From Icerya purchasi (lineage: Eukaryota; Arthropoda; Insecta; Hemiptera; Monophlebidae), in the NCBI GenBank assembly GCA_039619475.1, contig CM077115.1, positions 537,696,315 to 537,760,314 of the forward strand: a DNA stretch of 64,000 nt. Direction: 5' to 3'. Shown in pieces: positions 54,171 to 64,000 of this stretch. The notes under the pieces were generated by a model. That model ran no database searches. It was not told the origin of the DNA and saw only the letters and a list, made by a program, of their open reading frames with translations. Position numbers and translations under genes: made by a program. Position 1 is the first letter of the stretch. Every line of letters starts with the position of its first letter.

Positions 54171-55497
54171 CAGGGTGGGCCAAAAGAACATCCCGAATTT
54201 TAAATGCTCGTCAAATAAAGACTAATATACTTACGGAAATGAAACAAACGTTGAAATACTTCAAAAAGAACGTCATTTATTGTACACTATTAGTTTTGAA
54301 CAATACTCCGTATGAATAGTCACCATTTTGATTTTTACATTGTTGCAATCTTTCCTCAAAATTATGCATTACTTTTTTAAGAGTTGGTTTTTTAATCGCC
54401 GCAATTTCCTTCTGAATGACCAATTTCATCTCGTCGGTTGTTGCTGGTTTACCCTCGTACACCTTGCTTTTCAAGTAGCCCCATAGGTAAAAATCTGTCG
54501 GTGTTAAATCCGGACTGCGCGGCGGCCAAAACAGCTCACAGTTTCGCGAAACCAAGCGGTCCTGAAACTTCTCTCTTAATAACCGCAAAACATCGTTACG
54601 AATATGTGGCGTGGCCCCGTCTTGTTGAAACCACGTTTCTGAGCTCCGGTAGAAAAAACTCGTTTAACATTTGGATGTAGCGGTCGCCGTTCACAGTAAC
54701 ATTCGCTCCGTCCTCCTCGAAGAAGTAGGGACCGATTATCGCTTTCGCACTGACTACGCACCATACCGTGATACGAGGGGAGTGCAAGGGTACCGGGTGA
54801 ACGATTCGAGGGTTCTCAGTAGCATAATACCGCATGTTTTGTTTATTAACGTTACCATTTAAATCGAAATGCGCCTCGTCGCTAAAAAAAACATAATCCA
54901 AATCGACGTCTTCCTCCTCCAGCATATCCAAAAATTTATTACAAAATTCTAACCTTCTTGGCTTATCTGTTGGTATCAATTCTTGGGTTAGTTGTATCTT
55001 GTATGGGTGCATATTGAGGTCGTTTCGAATTATTCTTCTGAGTGAAGTACGGGGAATTTTCAAGGCGGAAGCCTGGCGACGAACGGATCTGCGCGGACTT
55101 CGCGACAATGCTACGCGCACTTTTTCGATGTTTGTCGGGGTTCTAGACGATCGACGGCGACCTTGATGGTTGACCGCCACCACACTACCGTATTCTCGGA
55201 AGTTTTTTACCCATTTGAGGATACTTTTACGGTCGGGGGGATTGTCATGACGTTTTAAATCAAATTGTTTTTTAAACGCGCGTTGTACCGCGATTACACT
55301 TTCACCGTTTTTCACAAAGTATTCGACAACGAAAGAGCGTTGTTTACGCGTCCACGACATCATGACTACTAACCAACTGTATTTATATTAAACGGCATAT
55401 TATTTAGCGTTAGATGGCGTTACAATCGCCACGCTAACTCACAGTGTATGATTTTGACGAGCGTTTGAAATTCGGGATGTTCTTTTGGCCCACCCTA
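54171..55497 (-). mobile_element. Mariner-type transposon (DD41D group), complete with TIRs
   Basis: 1327 bp flanked by TA (54169-54170 and 55498-55499), the target duplication of Tc1/mariner elements. TIRs are 45 bp with three differences (54171-54215 and 55453-55497); both contain AGGGTGGGCCAAAAGAACAT. It holds one transposase gene on the minus strand, broken by a single frameshift. The 41-residue spacing of the last two aspartates puts it with the rosa-like DD41D mariners. Confidence 0.93.
54277..55363 (-). pseudogene. Mariner DD41D transposase, one frameshift
   Basis: Cut-and-paste transposase of about 360 residues. The N-terminal helix-turn-helix starts MMSWTRKQRSFVVEYFVKNG and continues to WVKNFREYGSV; a second HTH with RRSVRRQASALKIPRTSLRR follows, then the HPYKIQLTQEL linker typical of this group. 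The catalytic triad is D in FSDEAHFDL, D in FQQDGATPH and D in SPDLTPTDFYLW, with 41 residues between the last two. The frame breaks between the first and second catalytic residues near 54600-54620; both sides are otherwise open. Terminal residues end KTNSVQ. All three aspartates remain, so the only clear defect is the frameshift. Confidence 0.9.
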
Positions 55498-55499
55498 TA

Positions 55500-56071
55500 A
55501 TTATTAGATGCATGATTCTCATCCTCAAATATCTGACTTTTTCCTTTTTTCATCTTTCCTTCGGTCTTCTTTTAAACACACTGGGCTTCGGTAAAGAAAG
55601 ACGGTTAGTCTGTTTCAATTTAATCATTTTCAAAATCCTTTTCGTTCCAGTTATGACCCTTTTTAAAGCGAATTTAATCTCTAATTATTCCTTGCTTAAT
55701 CTTAATTTCTTCACTTTGACCCGCAGCCCTTTCCTCATCATTCCATACCTAATTAAGTTGGTAAGCAAGCGAGAGAGAAAGTGGTTTTTCCTCCGTGAGC
55801 ATCGCAATAAGTTTTCATATTCCTCATTCGTAAGTTATCTGGGAAAACAGATGTCTCTCCATTGTCTTTTTTTGCATCCCTTCTTCTGCCGTATCTTTCC
55901 TTGTCTTTATTCAATACTTTCAACTGGCTTTGCGTGGACTACCCGAGCCTACACTCATTCCTTCTCCGATTTTCCTCTCTCTTCCAAATCTGCAGGCTGT
56001 AAGGTATTATTTCCTTTCCTCTTCTACACTTACATGGTTCCTTCCCCTCCAACTATTTTTCTGTACTTTAA
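55500..56071. other. Sequence upstream of family C copy 3
   Basis: T- and C-rich on plus, probably the 5' UTR or decayed ORF1 of the following LINE. The 196-codon frame at 55485-56075 overlaps the mariner end, is rich in F, L and S, and has no recognised domain, so I do not call it a gene. Confidence 0.35.
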
Positions 56072-57930
56072 ATGATGTCAAACAGGCTAAATATTCTTCA
56101 ATGGAACTGTAGAAGTCTTAATGTCAATAAATGCTCTCTCGAAGGTTTGTTGGATCAATATAACATTCAGGTTGCTCTCCTGTCAGAAACTTGGCTCAAA
56201 CAATCTTCCAATATTCGAATTCGAGGATAATCCTTAGTCAGTTCGAATCGGGACGACGGCTATGGCGGAGCTGCTATTCTTATAAGAAAAGATGTACATT
56301 TCATTCATCATGATAGTTTTTCCTTCCTTTCTTCCAGTCCTCTTAATCCGAATTTAGTTCACGTCTCAATCCCATTGTGTCACGGTAAAAGTTTTAATCT
56401 TGTCTCCTCCTACATCCCACCGTCCTATAACTTACGCGATTTCCCATTTGACTTGTTTTTGAATTCTATTCCTCGCCCTTTCATGGTCGGCGGCGACTGG
56501 AACTCCCACTCGCCTCTATGGGGTTGTTCCAGTTATAACAGGAATGGCACAATTATAGAGGAAGTAATTTTCAATTATAATTTAGTTCTCCTAAATGATG
56601 GTTCTCACACCTTCTTCAAATCATCGTCTACTTATCTTTTGTTTCCTCCGACACAGCTCTTAAATCCTCGTGGAAAACTCTAGATGGTACCTTCGGCAGT
56701 GACCACGTTCCGATCCTCATTGTTCTTAATGACTTCCATCTCCCTTCTCTTTCATCTTCATTTACGCCTTTGCATTATGCTGATTGGAACCTGCATAAAA
56801 CTGATTGGAATAGATTTCGGTTTATTGTGGACTCAGACCTTCCTGCAATACAAGTAGAAAACGATGCTATTTCACAATATTCATCCTTTACTAATTCTAT
56901 CTCCTCTGCTCTAACACTGTCTTCCCCACTCTATCCTCAAGCCCGGAAAAGTCATTCTTTAAGGGCTTCATCACTGTGGTGGAATGGGAACTGCACAGCT
57001 GCTGTCAATCAAAGTTTGTCTAGCTTTAAATCATTCTGCTCTCAACTTACTTTTAATAATTTCATGACTTATAAGAGTTCGAACGCTAGAACCAGATATA
57101 TTCTCAAAAACGCCAAGAAAAACGCTTGGAAATCCTTTTGCTTTTCCTTTTCTCGATTGACTCCTATTTCCAAAGTGTGGAAGTTGGCTAAAGCTTTTAG
57201 AAATTCTATTTCTGAACGCCCGTTTAGCTCCAGTCTTCCTAAGAATACTCTTTCTTCTTTCTTTGATGTCCCTAACTATGATGAATTGGGTTCTTTAATT
57301 CCTCCTTACCCATCAGCGCCTCATTTCCTTTCCTCTAACTTTTCCTTCTCTGAACTTCTTTCTTCTCTGAAAAACTCCTGCAACTCCCGTCCGGGCCATG
57401 ATAAAATTTCTTACTCCATCCTCAAAAACTTGTCTGTCAAGTTCCTCCAAATTCTTTTAATCATTTTTAATCCCTTCCTGCAATCTGGTTCTATTCCTGA
57501 TTCATGGAACACCTTCATTGTTATACCAATTCCCAAGAATAATTCCTCTGCCCTTCGGCCCATTTCTTTAGCTTTTTGACTAAGAAAACTCTTTGAAAGC
57601 ATGCTTAACAAACGGCTTTTCTGGTGGCTGGAATACAATAACTTGCTTCCAGACAACCAGTTTGGTTTTCGTCCTGGCTTAGGCCCTCCAGATTGTATCA
57701 GTCTTTTCCTTGCTGACATTTACAAATCATTTATTTCCAAAGAATTCACAATTGCAGCTTTTATTGATATAGCCAGTGCGTACGAAAGCGTCCATCTTCC
57801 CACGCTCAAAAACGTTATGATTTCTTTAAATATTCCTGCATCTATATCCTTCCTAATTATCAATCTTTTTCAAAGTAGAACTCTCCTTCTTTCTGCTCCT
57901 TTCTTTTCCGCGTTAAGGAAGTTCTTCTAG
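56072..57930 (+). pseudogene. Family C ORF2: endonuclease and RT first half
   Basis: Begins at ATG 56072 with LNILQWNCRSL. The endonuclease continues with LLSETWLK, an in-frame TAA near 56229, VGGDWNSHSPLWG, and after a frameshift before 56700 FGSDHVPIL. A linker with WWNGNCTAAVNQS follows. RT starts with SRPGHDKISYSILKN, FIVIPIPKNN and RPISLAF, is cut by TGA at 57577-57579, then QFGFRPGLGP and AFIDIASAYESV, and ends at TAG 57928-57930 just before GLPQGS. The RT strand reads S-A-Y-E where A-F-D is usual. Confidence 0.83.
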
Positions 57931-59788
57931 GGCCTTCCGCAAGGTTCTTGCCTTAGCCCTACTTTATTTAATTTATATGTTTCCAAAATTGGTTTTCTCT
58001 CCTTAAAATCCAAATCTTTATTTTTTGCAGATGATATCCTTGTTTACTCCTCTTCCCGCAATCTTCTAGTTGCCAATGAGGAACTAAACAGCTTCTTAAG
58101 TACTCTAGAAGAGTCGCTTTCTAACATTCATCTCTTCATTTCCGCTCCTAAATCAGCAGCTGTAGTCTTCACCCTTAGGCCTTACAACCCGGGCTCATTT
58201 GAGATAAATCTAAAAAATCATTCCATTCCAATAGTCAGTTCTTTTCGTTATCTGAGTATCATTTTATCCCCTCGTCTGTCTTTCCATGAACATATCAGCC
58301 ACTTATATGCTTCCTCGCTTAAAGTCTTAAACCTTCTTAAAGCTCTCTCACCTACGAGATGGGGAGGTGATCCTTCTGTGTTAATAATGTTGCACAAATC
58401 TCTCATACGCTCTAGATTGGATTATTGCAGTTTCTTATATGGCAACTCTTCCAAATCCGTTCTCTACAAATTACATCGTCTCCAAAACAGTTGCCTTCGG
58501 CTTTGTCTCGGAGCTCTGAGGTCATCTCCTATCCCAGCCGTTCTATCTGAATATCTGTCCTCTGTTCATCCGAAGATCTTATTTGAGTTATCGCTTTCTC
58601 ATCAAACGTTTTTACACTTCCTCGTCAAATATCAGTACCTCTTATTCTTTTATCCTTCGTCACTGGCGTTTTTCCTCCAATAAAATCCCTATACTATCTC
58701 ATATACCGTTTCGCCTTTCTAAATTTCCCCCTTTTGTCATTCCTCATCACAAGCTTCCATTTTTTTCTCACGTCTATTCCAAATTGTTAAAGCCACCAAA
58801 TATTATCTTCATGCTATGCTTCCTTAAATCCTCTCCCTCTCATATCGTCAGTATGGAATTTAATAATACAATAAATTCTCTATTCCGTGATCACTCTTTA
58901 ATTTTTACTGAGGATCGAAGAGCCCGAGCGGAGTTAGGGCGTCATTCTTGTGCCATCAGTTCAGTCATTCCCAGTCCTTTAGAATTCCGTCCTTTTGTTC
59001 TGTCTTTACTGCGGAATCTTTTTTATCATCTTACAAGCCATTATTTATATTTTCTCTTTTGCAAGTCGTTCTAAATTCCTTATTGTTTCTGATTCTTTAA
59101 GTGTTCTTCTAGCGCTATCTTCACCTTCTCTTTCTCCTTCCACTGATTCTCTATTATCCTTTCTATTCGTTCTCTTCTTCATGATCTATCCTCATCGACG
59201 TGTACCCAGATTGACTTTCTTTGGATTCCAGGACATACAGGCATTGATGGAAATGTAGCCGTCGACCTCCTTGCTAAAGCTGCTGTTTCCAATGGGAATT
59301 TTATTAGTAGGGTTCCAGCACACAATATTCTTCTTCCAACTAAATCCTGCCATCTTAGACTTTGGCATTCTGTTTATGTATCTCTTTTCGCTAATCCTAA
59401 TTCCTTTTATCTCTTGATTAATCCTGTTCCTCCCCCTCGTCCTTGGTTCTATGAGTTTCCCAGTTTGCGTCGGTCCATAATTACTAAATTATCTCGCCTC
59501 CGTTTCTCGCATAGTCTCCTTCCTTCTTCATTAAATCGCTTCTCTTTGGCTGATTCTCCTTTTTGTCCATTGGATCCTGAAGGTTCCCAGTATGTTTACG
59601 ACGCGAATCACATGCTCTTCGAGTGCTCCTTTTTATCTCGCGAGCGTGAGTTACTTTATTGTCATCTTTTAAAGCTTGGTCTTCCTGCTCCTTTCAACGC
59701 CTCTTATGTTCTTTCTCTACCTACTATCTCTGTTGTTCCTGTCCTAGGGGTGTTCCTTGATTCCATTGTCGACAGATTAAAAATATAA
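57931..59788 (+). pseudogene. Family C ORF2: RT second half, RNase H and tail
   Basis: The frame continues from the TAG with GLPQGSCLSPTLFNLY and FFADDILVYSSS, the RT core, then RSRLDYCSFLYGNSSKSVLY. Frameshifts near 58600 and 59050 follow. RNase H begins as LIFTEDRRARAE (the usual TDGSKS altered), continues with IVSDSLSVLLALSSPS, and ends WIPGHTGIDGNVAVDLLAKA near 59215-59280. The tail SPFCPLDPEGSQYVYDANHM ends in a cysteine-containing segment, FECSFLS, and the frame closes at 59786-59788. The GS in FTDGS is lost, so RNase H would be inactive. Confidence 0.83.
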
Positions 59789-59861
59789 TTTCTATTCTAT
59801 TCCATGTGTCTATTCCTTTTTGCTGGGCTAATGCTCTTTGCTAGCAAACCCCAGGGGGGGT

Positions 59862-59881
59862 AAAAAAAAAAAAAAAAAAAA
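59862..59881 (+). repeat. Family C poly(A) tail
   Basis: About 20 A residues after GGGGGGT, marking the 3' end of the LINE. Confidence 0.7.
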
Positions 59882-59882
59882 C

Positions 59883-60344
59883 GAAAATAATGAAGTAAAC
59901 AAAAACAAAAAAAATTATAAGTAATACAAAATAGCCGAAAGAATACCGCGAATGGAACAGAGACATTACAAAACGAGAAATCGAATTATAAAAGCGATAT
60001 GTGTAAACATCAAACGAAATCGAAAAAAAAAACAAAAAGAAAAAAACCTGTTACGAATCATTAATTATTACATTTTACAAATCAAAATAATGAAAATGAC
60101 GGTAGTAAGGATGATAAAATAAAACGACTAACACCGAACGCGAGTGCAAATAAGTAAAGAACGAACTTAAAAAGGGAAAAACGAAGAGAGGGAAGAATAA
60201 GTTCATGTAATCAAGTAGGAGCAAATGCAGCATAACAACATCGATTAAAGAAACACTTCTCTAAGTATCATACCATTCGGTTAGTAGGCAACCTACTCGC
60301 ACATTTCAGCTGCACAGATATAAGTCGTGTATACTAGGTAATTA
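59883..60344. other. A-rich sequence, no gene seen
   Basis: A-rich stretch from the LINE tail to the MITE. The minus-strand frame at 59841-60035 is an artefact of the A-rich sequence. Confidence 0.4.
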
Positions 60345-60867
60345 TAGGGTGATTTTTTAAGAGTAAAGTTTTTCAGGTTGGCAGCACTGGTTGGTATTGG
60401 CGTCCAAACGTCATCTGTCAAAGTGAAAAGTTTTCAGTATACTCTGCCATTTCATCATGGACTGACTTACACAAACGAGCAACGATTGCGATATGATTGA
60501 AATTTATTATCAAAAACCAGTGCTCTGTAAAAAATGTGCATCGTTTGTATCGACCTGGTGAATCAACAATTCGTGCAGTTATCACCAAATTTGGTGCGAA
60601 ATTTGGTGACAACAGCACGAATTGTTGATTCACCAGGTCGATTATGACGACCATAATATGGTCGTAACAAACGATGCACATTTTTCACAGAGCACTGGTT
60701 TTTGATAATAAATTTCAACAATTTGCAATCGTTGCTCGTTTGTAAGTCTTTCCATGATGAAATGGCAGAGTATACTGAAAACTTTTCACTTTGACGGATG
60801 ACGTTTGGACGCCAATACCAACCAGTGCTGCCAACCTGAAAAACTTAACTCTTAAAAAATCACCCTA
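60345..60867. mobile_element. Palindromic MITE built from mariner 5' ends
   Basis: 523 bp, flanked by TA on both sides and ending TAGGGTGATTTTTTAAGAGT with its inverse. The two arms of about 250 bp are almost perfect inverted copies, so the whole folds into one hairpin. Each arm carries the start of a mariner-type transposase; in the left arm the segments EIYYQKPVLC and STIRAVITKFGAKFG can be read in different frames. It has no DDE core, so it depends on a transposase made elsewhere. It is similar in type to, but not derived from, the mariner at 54.17 kb, whose TIR sequence differs. Confidence 0.88.
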
Positions 60868-61007
60868 TAGTATATGCAACGCGAATGTACACACACAAGA
60901 CGTCAATTATGTACTAATTAACGCGCATATGATGTACGTGGTGGTTACCATTGCCTTCCACGTGACTATTAGAGAGTATTTAATTTAATTTTTCGTAATA
61001 ACTCCTG

Positions 61008-61082
61008 TCGCCGCCCGGGATCGAACTCGAGACTTCTGTAACGGAAGCCAAAAGGGCTCTAGAAACTATGCTGTCGCGGCGA
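61008..61082 (-). repeat. tRNA-like sequence (possible SINE head), minus copy
   Basis: On the minus strand 75 nt begin TCGCCGC and end GCGGCGA, a perfect 7-bp acceptor-like stem, and contain GAGTTCGATCCCGG, a good RNA polymerase III B box. The A box region (CAGCATAGTTT) is only fair, and the T stem does not pair well. I take it as a tRNA-derived repeat and not a working tRNA. Confidence 0.6.
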
Positions 61083-61085
61083 GTG

Positions 61086-61160
61086 TAATGTCGCGATGGC
61101 CTGGTGGCCAGAGCCGTTGGCTTCCGTTTCTAAAATCTCGCGTTCGATCCGAGTTCATAA
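61086..61160 (+). repeat. tRNA-like sequence (possible SINE head), plus copy
   Basis: Contains TGGCCTGGTGGCC, a good A box, and GCGTTCGATCC, a good B box, about 35 nt apart. It shares GGCTTCCGTT and the TTCGATCC region with the minus copy next door. The acceptor stem is not convincing. The two copies point away from each other with their 5' ends almost touching. Confidence 0.6.
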
Positions 61161-61179
61161 CAAAATATGCGCACTAGTT

Positions 61180-64000
61180 AGTTGTTGTTGTTGTATCCAT
61201 TAACGTGCCGTGTACTGCAACATTGGCCAGAGGCACGGGTGAATGGAGTTTAGATGTTATTGAGGATATTGGATAGTCTCAGAAATCTGAAGAGCAGCTG
61301 GACATTCTGTTCATTGTCTTCAAGAATTTCAGATAGGGAACTGGACAGACGTAATTGGGACCGGAATAGATTGAATTTCGGGCAGACTACTAGAAGATGG
61401 CGAGTGGATAAGGGAACAGAGCAAAGGTCACAAGTAGGGGGATCTGAGTTATTTAATAAAAAGGAATGAGATAATCTTGCGTGGCCAATGCGCAGACGGC
61501 ATAATATGACTTCTTCTTTACTGCTGGATCTTGATGAAGTACTCCAAATTTCAGTATTTGAGCGGATTGAAGGCAATTTGTTCGAGGTAGGAACTTCATG
61601 CCAAATCTTCGACCATTTCTTTTTTAGCAGAGATTTGATTGTTATAGAAAAGTCCGATGATGGTACTGGTAAGTCTGGAATCGGGAGGCATGAAGTGGCC
61701 TCTTTCGCTGCAAGATCCACCAGCTCGTTTCTTATGATGCCCTTGTGTCCCGGAATTCACGTGAAGGTGATACGAATCGAAGCGGTAGATATAACTGAGA
61801 TTATATTTTTTGCAATGGGATTTTGTGATTTACTGCGCGTTTGCGATAGAGACGAAAGTGAAGAGAGAGAATTTGTGCAAATAAGAGAATCTTTGTTGTA
61901 CTGTACTGATAGATCGACTGCAAATTTTATGGCATATAGTTCTGTAGATGTAACTGAAAAGCTGTTTGGTAATGAATACCGTATTACGTCGGAATCATTT
62001 GTAAGTACTGCGCATCCAGCCCTGTCCGATTTAGAGCCATCCGTGAATATGATAAAATGGTCGACGTACTTCAACAGAAGTTCTTGGAATGCGCCTCTGA
62101 TTGCCTCTGGTGTAGAGAGCTTTCCAACATGCAAGAGAGATAGGTCAGTGTGAGGCGAAAAGCTTGACCATGGTGGAAGAGTAGTAGGTGTTGAGTAGTA
62201 GAACTTCGGAAAACTATTGATCGATACGGAACTCAGTATTTCGGTTGCATACGGCATCATGTGAAATTTAGATGAAAACATCGGTGTGCGCCTGATGGAT
62301 TGGAAGGCTGGACTCCGTGGAGAAGATATCACGTGGGTTAACAGATTAATAGAAAGCAGTTCACGGCGAAGATGAAGCGGCCACTCTCCGCTTTCGCATA
62401 GTAGGCTGATAGACGGCGAGGTGCGAAATGCTCCGGTCGCTAATCTGAGTGCTGCATGTTGTATGATATCTAGTCTTTTTAGTACAGTATTGGAGGCTAG
62501 GGCGTAGACTGAGGCCCCGTATTCGAGTCTTGAACGTATAAGTGCGCGGTAGATGTGCAGAAGTGACGATCTGTCAGCACCATAAGAGGTATGAGAGAGT
62601 TTTTTTAAAAGGTTGAGTTTTCTGAAACAGGAAGATTTGAGTTTGTCAATGTGTGGAGACCAAGACAGCCTTCGGTCAAATGTTAATCCTAGGTATTTCA
62701 CTGTTTCTACGGTGGGGATGTTGACATCATTTACGAAGATGGAGAGAGCTTGACCACAATTTCTTATTCTGCAGAAGTGCATAGCTACTGTTTTGGTGCT
62801 CGAGAAGATGAATCCGTTGCTTCTTGCCCATGAACTGATCCGGTTGGCTGTTTCTTGTAAAATTGTTTGTCCCTGTAAGACGTTGGTGCAGGGGACGAAT
62901 GCGGTAAAGTCGTCCGCGAACAAAGCGCACCTGACCGGAGTGTGTACGTTGTCTATGACGTCATTTATGGCCAGATTAAATAACGTAGGGCTGAGCACTG
63001 AGCCCTGTGGAACGCCGTTTGCAAGATCGAATAGTTTTGAGTATTGACGTCCTACCCGCACTTTGAAATACCGATTAGAGAGGAAATTACGAATGAAGAC
63101 TGGCAAGCGACCGCGGAATCCGAATTTATGGAGTGTCTCCAAGATTTTAAAACGCCATGCCATGTCGAAAGCTTTTGTGCAGTCGAAGAAGATTGCCAAT
63201 AGGTGACGCTTAATAGCGAAACAATCACTTATTGCGTTTTGAAGAAACAGGAGCTGATCCAAGGTAGACCTACCAGAACGGAAGCCACTTTGTTCATTGC
63301 AGATTAGATTGTTATTTTCCAGTTCCCAAGAAAGTCTTGCGTTTACAATTCTTTCGAAAACTTTGCACAGTACGGACGTCAATGATATTGGTCGATAGCT
63401 ATCTAATAATAACGGATCTTTGTTGGGTTTAAGAAGAGGTATAACTGTAGCCAGTTTCCAATTTTGTGGAATTTCTCCTGTAAACCAAATGTTGTTGAAG
63501 ATGACTAAAATAGTATAAATTGTCTCATCTGGAGCGTGGCGTAAAAGATGAATATGGAAGTTATCCGGTCCTACGGCTCCAGGATTAGTATCTCTGATAG
63601 ATAATTTAAGTTCATCTAAAGTAATTGGTAGGTTGTAGGATTTCTGATCTAGAGAGGAAAAGTCCAGGTGGCTCATAAGTTTGAAATTCTTGATGTCTTG
63701 AAATGATGCATTGAAGTTGGTATCTGAGGAAGAGTTAGCAAAATGATTACCAAGAGTGCTTCTAATTGATGATTCGTCAGTAACAATGTTGTTGTTCGTT
63801 TTCAAGCTGGTAGGTATGTGAAAAGCATTATTCTTCTCAATCTGTCTAACTTTCTGCCAGATGAGTTTTATTGGTGTCGCTGTAGTGACTGTAGAAATAA
63901 AATTTTTCTACGATGTACGTTTGGCATTTTTGAGAACCCAGATGGCTTTGGCGGATGCATTTTTGTAGAATAAATGGTTTGATATAGATGGATTAGCTTT
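61180..64000 (-). mobile_element. RNase H-bearing I-like LINE with (CAA)n end, cut by window edge
   Basis: A non-LTR element on the minus strand. The 3' end is a short simple repeat (GTTGTTGTTGTTG on plus at about 61184-61196; CAACAAC on minus), in place of poly(A), as in some I-clade elements whose ends are short tandem repeats. It continues beyond 64000, where the endonuclease should lie. Only two nonsense codons were found in 2.7 kb, and no frameshift. Confidence 0.85.
61250..64000 (-). pseudogene. I-like LINE ORF2: RT, RNase H and zinc tail, 5' part outside
   Basis: One minus-strand frame from the window edge to TAA at about 61250, with TAG at 63908-63910 and TGA at 61757-61759. RT: ATVIPLLKPNKDPL, SYRPISLTSVLCKVFERIV, QSGFRSGRSTLDQL, IFFDCTKAFDMAW, GVPQGSVLSPTLFNL, LFADDFTAFV and KYLGLTFDRRLSW. 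RNase H: IIFTDGSKSDRAGC, ELYAIKFAVDLS, and IPGHKG followed by NELVDLAAKEA; the second stop replaces the conserved W before IPGH. The tail ends with a knuckle, CDLCSVPLSTRHLLVVC. Domain order and tail match the LINE at 7.5-11.3 kb, but the sequences differ greatly, so they are related families. Two point nonsense changes are the only visible damage. Confidence 0.9.

Larger units (their letters stand above)
56072..59882 (+). mobile_element. Family C LINE, copy 3, longest
   Basis: An RNase H-bearing non-LTR element with endonuclease, RT, RNase H and a C-terminal tail, followed by a short 3' UTR and poly(A) (about 59862-59881). It serves as the reference for the partial copies at 17.4-19.7 and 31.9-33.2 kb. 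The 5' end lies somewhere before 56072. No target duplication was recognised. Confidence 0.85.

Noticed and set aside
55485..56075. 196-codon plus-strand frame
   Set aside because: Overlaps the mariner TIR, has no ATG-based family support and is rich in F, L and S as expected from T-rich DNA.
61008..61082. Functional tRNA gene
   Set aside because: Acceptor stem and B box are good, but the T stem pairs badly and the D and anticodon arms could not be built; treated as a repeat.
61488..62153. 221-codon plus-strand frame
   Set aside because: Shadow of the minus-strand LINE ORF2.

Overview
The window is AT-rich eukaryotic, almost certainly insect, DNA. The host-gene exons, the transposon types (jockey- and I-like LINEs, an R1-like RT, a DD41D mariner, hAT, Helitron) and the microsatellites fit an insect, and a hymenopteran such as an ant is my best guess; nothing in the sequence fixes the species. 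No prokaryotic gene organisation is present.

Host gene: four exons of one fatty acyl-CoA reductase (FAR) lie on the minus strand at 45408-45299, 22009-21817, 20646-20353 and 2178-1921. Their splice phases fit each other exactly and together they encode about 284 codons, from the YXXXK catalytic motif to the C-terminal FAR domain. The first exons (Rossmann fold) and the last exon were not found and probably lie outside the window. Nearly everything else from 2.2 to 45.3 kb is intron of this gene (introns of about 18.2, 1.2 and 23.3 kb), swollen by mobile elements.

Layout left to right: a repeat related to the outer part of the foldback element near 44.7 kb (265-650); FAR exon (1.9-2.2 kb); a 5'-truncated jockey-clade LINE with intact ORF2 and a target-site duplication (2.95-6.12 kb); a decayed LINE with endonuclease, RT and RNase H (7.5-11.3 kb); a roughly 320-bp tandem repeat (12.5-13.4 kb); a decayed minus-strand LINE, here called family C (17.4-19.7 kb); two FAR exons (20.4-22.0 kb); a near full-length jockey LINE inserted 63 bp from a FAR splice acceptor (22.07-26.53 kb); a decayed Helitron with a clear 3' end (27.04-30.6 kb); a second family C copy (31.9-33.2 kb) abutting an R1-like RT on the minus strand that is itself split by a hAT element (33.63-35.82 kb); a foldback element with inverted arms over 1 kb long (37.2-44.7 kb); FAR exon (45.3-45.4 kb).

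Right of the last FAR exon: a decayed jockey-clade LINE (48.8-53.6 kb), a DD41D mariner with 45-bp TIRs (54.17-55.50 kb), the longest family C copy (56.07-59.88 kb), a 523-bp palindromic MITE built from a mariner 5' end (60.35-60.87 kb), a divergent pair of tRNA-like sequences (61.0-61.16 kb), and another RNase H-bearing LINE on the minus strand that runs off the right edge (61.18-64.0 kb). The elements are independent invaders and do not form a pathway; the biology of interest is how a FAR gene tolerates them and the order in which they nested.
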